From: Thermoleophilia bacterium | Lineage (GTDB): Bacteria > Actinomycetota > Thermoleophilia > Gaiellales > JAICJC01 | NCBI GenBank assembly: GCA_025928435.1 | Contig: JAICJM010000083.1 | Coordinates: 1-15,906, forward strand | DNA length: 15,906 bases | Reading direction: 5' to 3' | Part shown: piece after piece, positions 14,049 to 15,906 of the stretch | Numbering within the stretch: position 1 is the stretch's first letter | Layout: each line of letters begins with the position of its first letter | Notes under the pieces: generated by a model | The model's database searches: none | Seen by the model: the letters and a program-made list of their open reading frames with translations, nothing else | What the model was told of the DNA's origin: nothing | Position numbers and translations under genes: made by a program

Positions 14049-14594
14049 GTGTCGACCTCGGAGCAGGGCCAGAGCGGCCTCGGCCTCGACGCCCAAGAGG
14101 CAGCCGCGCGGGTGCACCGCGAAGGCCGCGGCTGGGTCGTCGCCGCCACCCATCGCGAGGTGGCGATCGGCGCGAAGCAGAAGCGGCGCCCCATCCTCGA
14201 CCAAGTCCTCGACCGGAGCCGGCGCGAGGGATGGGCGATCGTCGCGGCGGATGGGTCGATCGACCTGACGACGCCGCACGGCCGCGCCGTGTCGGCGATG
14301 GCCGCAGTCTTCGGCGAGCTCGAGGCGGAGCTGATCGGTGACCGGACGAAGGCCGCGCTCGCGGCCGCGAAGGCCAAGGGCAGACAGCTCGGCCGGCGCC
14401 CTGCTCCGCTCTCGCGAGGCGTGGCCTCGAAAATCACGAAGCTGCGCGCCGAGGGAGAGTCGTTGCGCTCGATCGCCGACGTGCTGAACCACGCCGGCAT
14501 ACCGGCGCCGGACGGCGGCCGGTGCTACGCGGCGACCGTCAGCCGTGCATCGAAGCGCGTCGTCGAGTCAACCGCGCGGAACGGCGGCGCATGA
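14049..14594 (+). pseudogene. Serine recombinase (resolvase/invertase), internally deleted and 5' damaged
   Basis: The frame encodes a resolvase-family protein. RVSTSEQGQSGLGLDAQ contains the catalytic serine, KRRPILDQVLD follows, then REGWAIVAADGSIDLTTPHG, the E-helix part FGELEAELIGDRTKAAL, and a C-terminal helix-turn-helix (GVASKITKLRAEGESLRSIADVLNHAGIP, described in part). Two defects are visible. The first available start codon is the GTG of the RVST motif, so the usual first beta strand lacks a start. The block that normally carries K-L-D-R-L-S-R, with catalytic arginines, is missing between LDQVLDR and SRREGW, an in-frame loss of roughly 25-30 residues. The enzyme is therefore probably inactive. 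It overlaps the next small gene by ATGA, so it may still be translated. Confidence 0.8.
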
Positions 14595-14842
14595 GGGGGT
14601 GGCGAGCATTCGTCGCGCGGGTGCTACGCGCCGTGAAGATCGTGGTTCGCGACGGTCGCATCCCTAGGCCGATCCGGTGGGGCGGCGCGGTTGGGCTACT
14701 CCCGATCCCTGGGCCGTTCGACGAAGCCGTCCTGCTACTCGTAGGCGGCGTCCTGTGGCTCTTCTACCGCGACCAGCTCTACGACGCATGGCGGGCCTGT
14801 GATCCGGCGAGAACTTTCGAGGCGTCGTCGTCGTCCTCGTAA
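14591..14842 (+). CDS. Small membrane protein, 83 residues
   Basis: The product starts MRGWRAFVARVLRAVKIVV, an amphipathic basic helix, and continues with RIPRPIRWGGAVGLLPIPGPFDE followed by a hydrophobic segment AVLLLVGGVLWLFY (about residues 45-60). The P-x-x-x-R-x..LLPIPGP-x-D pattern is reminiscent of short DUF1232/YkvA-like membrane proteins, but I cannot confirm that. The tail ends in a run of serines encoded by a short TCG/TCC repeat. The ATG overlaps the recombinase stop codon (ATGA), so it may be translationally coupled. Function unknown. Confidence 0.6.
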   Translation: MRGWRAFVARVLRAVKIVVRDGRIPRPIRWGGAVGLLPIPGPFDEAVLLLVGGVLWLFYRDQLYDAWRACDPARTFEASSSSS

Positions 14843-14853
14843 GGATTGTGTCG

Positions 14854-15264
14854 ATGCTCTCGATGTGGGGATGGCGGGGAAGCGCACGCGTCGGCGGGCT
14901 GATATTGGTCGTCCTCGTCGGGGTCGGCATGACGGCGTCGTGCGGCACGAGCGAGCAGTTCGGCGACTGCTCGAACGGCACCTTCGACGGTCAGGGTGGG
15001 TGCATTCCGAACTTCCACGCGCCGCGCCTGGTCGAAGCCGTCGCCATCCGCCACTTCCATGGCCAGACGGTCGACCGCGTCGGCTGCTACGTCCAACGAG
15101 AGTTTCGCAACCACGGTCGGCTCATCCGCGTCTGGGGCTGTTGGCGCGTCGCTGACGGCCACCTTACGCAAGACCTGGCGTGTATTCCCGCCAGCCACGG
15201 CCGACCGCTGGCATCCGCGCTGCGCGCCACCATTCCAGCGCGTCGACTGCGCTGTCGAGCCTAG
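14854..15264 (+). CDS. Putative cysteine-rich lipoprotein or secreted protein
   Basis: The 136-residue product has an N-terminal signal sequence: a basic start (WRGSAR), a hydrophobic core (about residues 14-26) and a cysteine at 30 in VGMTASC. This resembles a lipobox, although the usual leucine at -3 is replaced by threonine. The mature part has several further cysteines (in GDC, GGC, VGC, WGC, LAC and LRC), suggesting disulfides outside the membrane. The ATG at 14854 was preferred because AAGGA ends 8 bases before it; an in-frame GTG at 14848 is the alternative. I do not recognise the family. It lies inside the islet between two small membrane-protein ORFs. Confidence 0.6.
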   Translation: MLSMWGWRGSARVGGLILVVLVGVGMTASCGTSEQFGDCSNGTFDGQGGCIPNFHAPRLVEAVAIRHFHGQTVDRVGCYVQREFRNHGRLIRVWGCWRVADGHLTQDLACIPASHGRPLASALRATIPARRLRCRA

Positions 15265-15273
15265 AGAGGCGTG

Positions 15274-15426
15274 ATGTTCAACTACCTCGTGACCATCCTC
15301 GCGGTCGCCGTCGTGATCGTGGTCGTGCTCCTCTTCTGGCCATGGTCGGGCATCCTGCTCAGCGTCGTGCTCGTGACGGGCGTAGGGGCCGCGCTGCGCC
15401 CGATCATCGCCGCCCGCCGCAACTGA
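15274..15426 (+). CDS. Very small hydrophobic membrane peptide, 50 residues
   Basis: The product starts MFNYLVTILAVAVV and is hydrophobic over about residues 4-42, with a Trp-Pro-Trp-Ser break near the middle that suggests two short membrane helices. It ends with a basic AARRN tail. GAGAGG ends 4 bases before the ATG and a GTG directly precedes it in frame. It begins 9 bases after the lipoprotein-like gene and ends just before the far repeat of the islet. No family is recognised. Confidence 0.55.
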   Translation: MFNYLVTILAVAVVIVVVLLFWPWSGILLSVVLVTGVGAALRPIIAARRN

Positions 15427-15430
15427 TGAG

Positions 15431-15451
15431 CGGGTCAGCCCGTCGGCTCTC
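15431..15451 (+). repeat. Candidate attachment site attR, copy of the tRNA-Thr 3' end
   Basis: This matches 13901-13921 in 17 of 21 bases, with the final 12 (CCGTCGGCTCTC) identical. It does not form a complete tRNA; the D and anticodon arms are absent upstream. It sits in the 44-bp gap between the last small islet gene and the convergent glycosyltransferase, which is where an islet boundary would be expected. Confidence 0.55.
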
Positions 15452-15470
15452 TCGGATCGGCGGCGCCGGG

Positions 15471-15906
15471 CTAGTCGAAGTGCGTGAGCCGGCGCCAGAT
15501 GACCGGCCACGGTTCGGTGACCGCGCACAGCATGACCGGCATGCCCTGCTCCTGGTTGTCCAGGCCGGCCCCATTGTGGACGACGGCGACGGTGCGGCAC
15601 CTCGCGAAGCTGGGTGCTGCGTCTCGCGGGCCGGTGAACCCGACGACGAGCGCCTGGGTCGCGTCTCGCGGCGGCATGCCCCACTCGCTGAAGCCGTTGT
15701 GGCCGCTGTAGGCCCGGGGGAGGCCGTCCGCCGCCCCTCCCAGGACGTCGATCGCGCCTGCCTCGCCGTAGTTGGCGGTGAAGATCGCCGTGTGCGCGCG
15801 CTCGACGCGCGGGAGGCGCGACCAGGCCCGCCCGACGGTCTGCAGGAACGCCGGCCACCCGACGGTTTCGCCCTGGTCCGGGTTGAGGGCCATCACGACG
15901 CTTCCC
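15471..15906 (-). CDS. Probable membrane glycosyltransferase (GT39/PMT-like), C-terminal part
   Basis: About 145 residues are present and the frame continues past the right edge, so no start is given. The segment resembles the soluble C-terminal part of bacterial ArnT/PMT-type glycosyltransferases that follow many membrane helices: NPDQGETVGWPAF, a parallel-strand region with AIFTANYGEAGAIDVLG, then LPRAYSGHNGFSEWG, and a C-terminal TEPWPVIWRRLTHFD. FTANYGEAGA and YSGHNGF are motifs I associate with this group. No membrane helix is visible because only the tail is in the window. It converges with the islet, and its stop is 19 bp from the far tRNA-derived repeat. Confidence 0.75.
   Translation of the reverse strand, partial: GSVVMALNPDQGETVGWPAFLQTVGRAWSRLPRVERAHTAIFTANYGEAGAIDVLGGAADGLPRAYSGHNGFSEWGMPPRDATQALVVGFTGPRDAAPSFARCRTVAVVHNGAGLDNQEQGMPVMLCAVTEPWPVIWRRLTHFD

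Larger units (their letters stand above)
13922..15451. mobile_element. Small decayed genomic islet at tRNA-Thr
   Basis: This segment of about 1.5 kb lies between the tRNA-Thr 3' end and an imperfect copy of it. It holds a damaged serine recombinase and three small ORFs for membrane or secreted proteins, all on the plus strand, in contrast with the housekeeping genes around it. The first 125 bp (13922-14046) have no gene and include an ACAC/CACG-rich tract near 13995. Most integrases that use tRNA sites are tyrosine recombinases; none is present, so the recombinase seen may not be the enzyme that integrated the islet. The boundaries are seen as a repeat; mobility is inferred. Confidence 0.55.

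Noticed and set aside
14819..14840. GTC-type microsatellite at the end of the 14591 gene
   Set aside because: Only a few imperfect units; it simply encodes a short serine run and need not be phase-variable.

Overview
This 15.9 kb window is GC-rich (roughly 70% or more, with nearly every third codon position G or C) and densely coded on both strands. The gene set is a chromosomal housekeeping neighbourhood: a nrdR-nrdJ pair, tmk-holB-ricT, a TopB-type topoisomerase, CorA, a cobalt-type nitrile hydratase and a tRNA-Thr. Many start codons sit only 6-9 bases downstream of a TANNNT -10 hexamer, so leaderless mRNAs look common. Together this suggests a high-GC actinobacterium, possibly a Thermoleophilia-type lineage; the lineage is an inference from style and gene content, not a proof.

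Layout. 1-1926 (minus): class II ribonucleotide reductase (cut by the window edge) preceded by its repressor NrdR, with two NrdR-box-like sites 32 bp apart upstream. 2114-2284 (plus): a 56-residue membrane peptide converging on a GalE-like epimerase. 2274-7154 (minus): sugar epimerase, an uncharacterised ~126-residue protein with no normal start codon, TopB-like type IA topoisomerase, CorA-like channel. 7207-8885 (plus): nitrile hydratase beta subunit, alpha subunit and activator, in the order known for cobalt enzymes. 8941-12493 (plus): tmk, holB, ricT and a class II aldolase-domain gene, all overlapping or abutting. 12490-13787 (minus): an NAD-dependent epimerase/reductase and a small thioredoxin-fold protein. 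13846-13918: tRNA-Thr(CGT). 13922-15451: an islet of about 1.5 kb with a decayed serine recombinase and three small membrane or secreted ORFs, bounded by a copy of the tRNA 3' end. 15471 to the edge (minus): the C-terminal part of a probable glycosyltransferase.

The most unusual signal is a 205-bp element (7856-8060) with perfect 21-bp terminal inverted repeats. It sits exactly between the nitrile hydratase beta and alpha genes, supplies the beta stop codon, and ends one base before the alpha ATG. Removing it on paper recreates a TGATG stop/start overlap with a GGAGG ribosome-binding sequence in the end of the beta gene. Its internal inverted repeats cross each other, so a pseudoknotted or switching RNA is conceivable. 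It may be a MITE-like insertion or a structured RNA. The second notable structure is the tRNA-Thr-bounded islet. No CRISPR array, rRNA or complete insertion sequence was seen.
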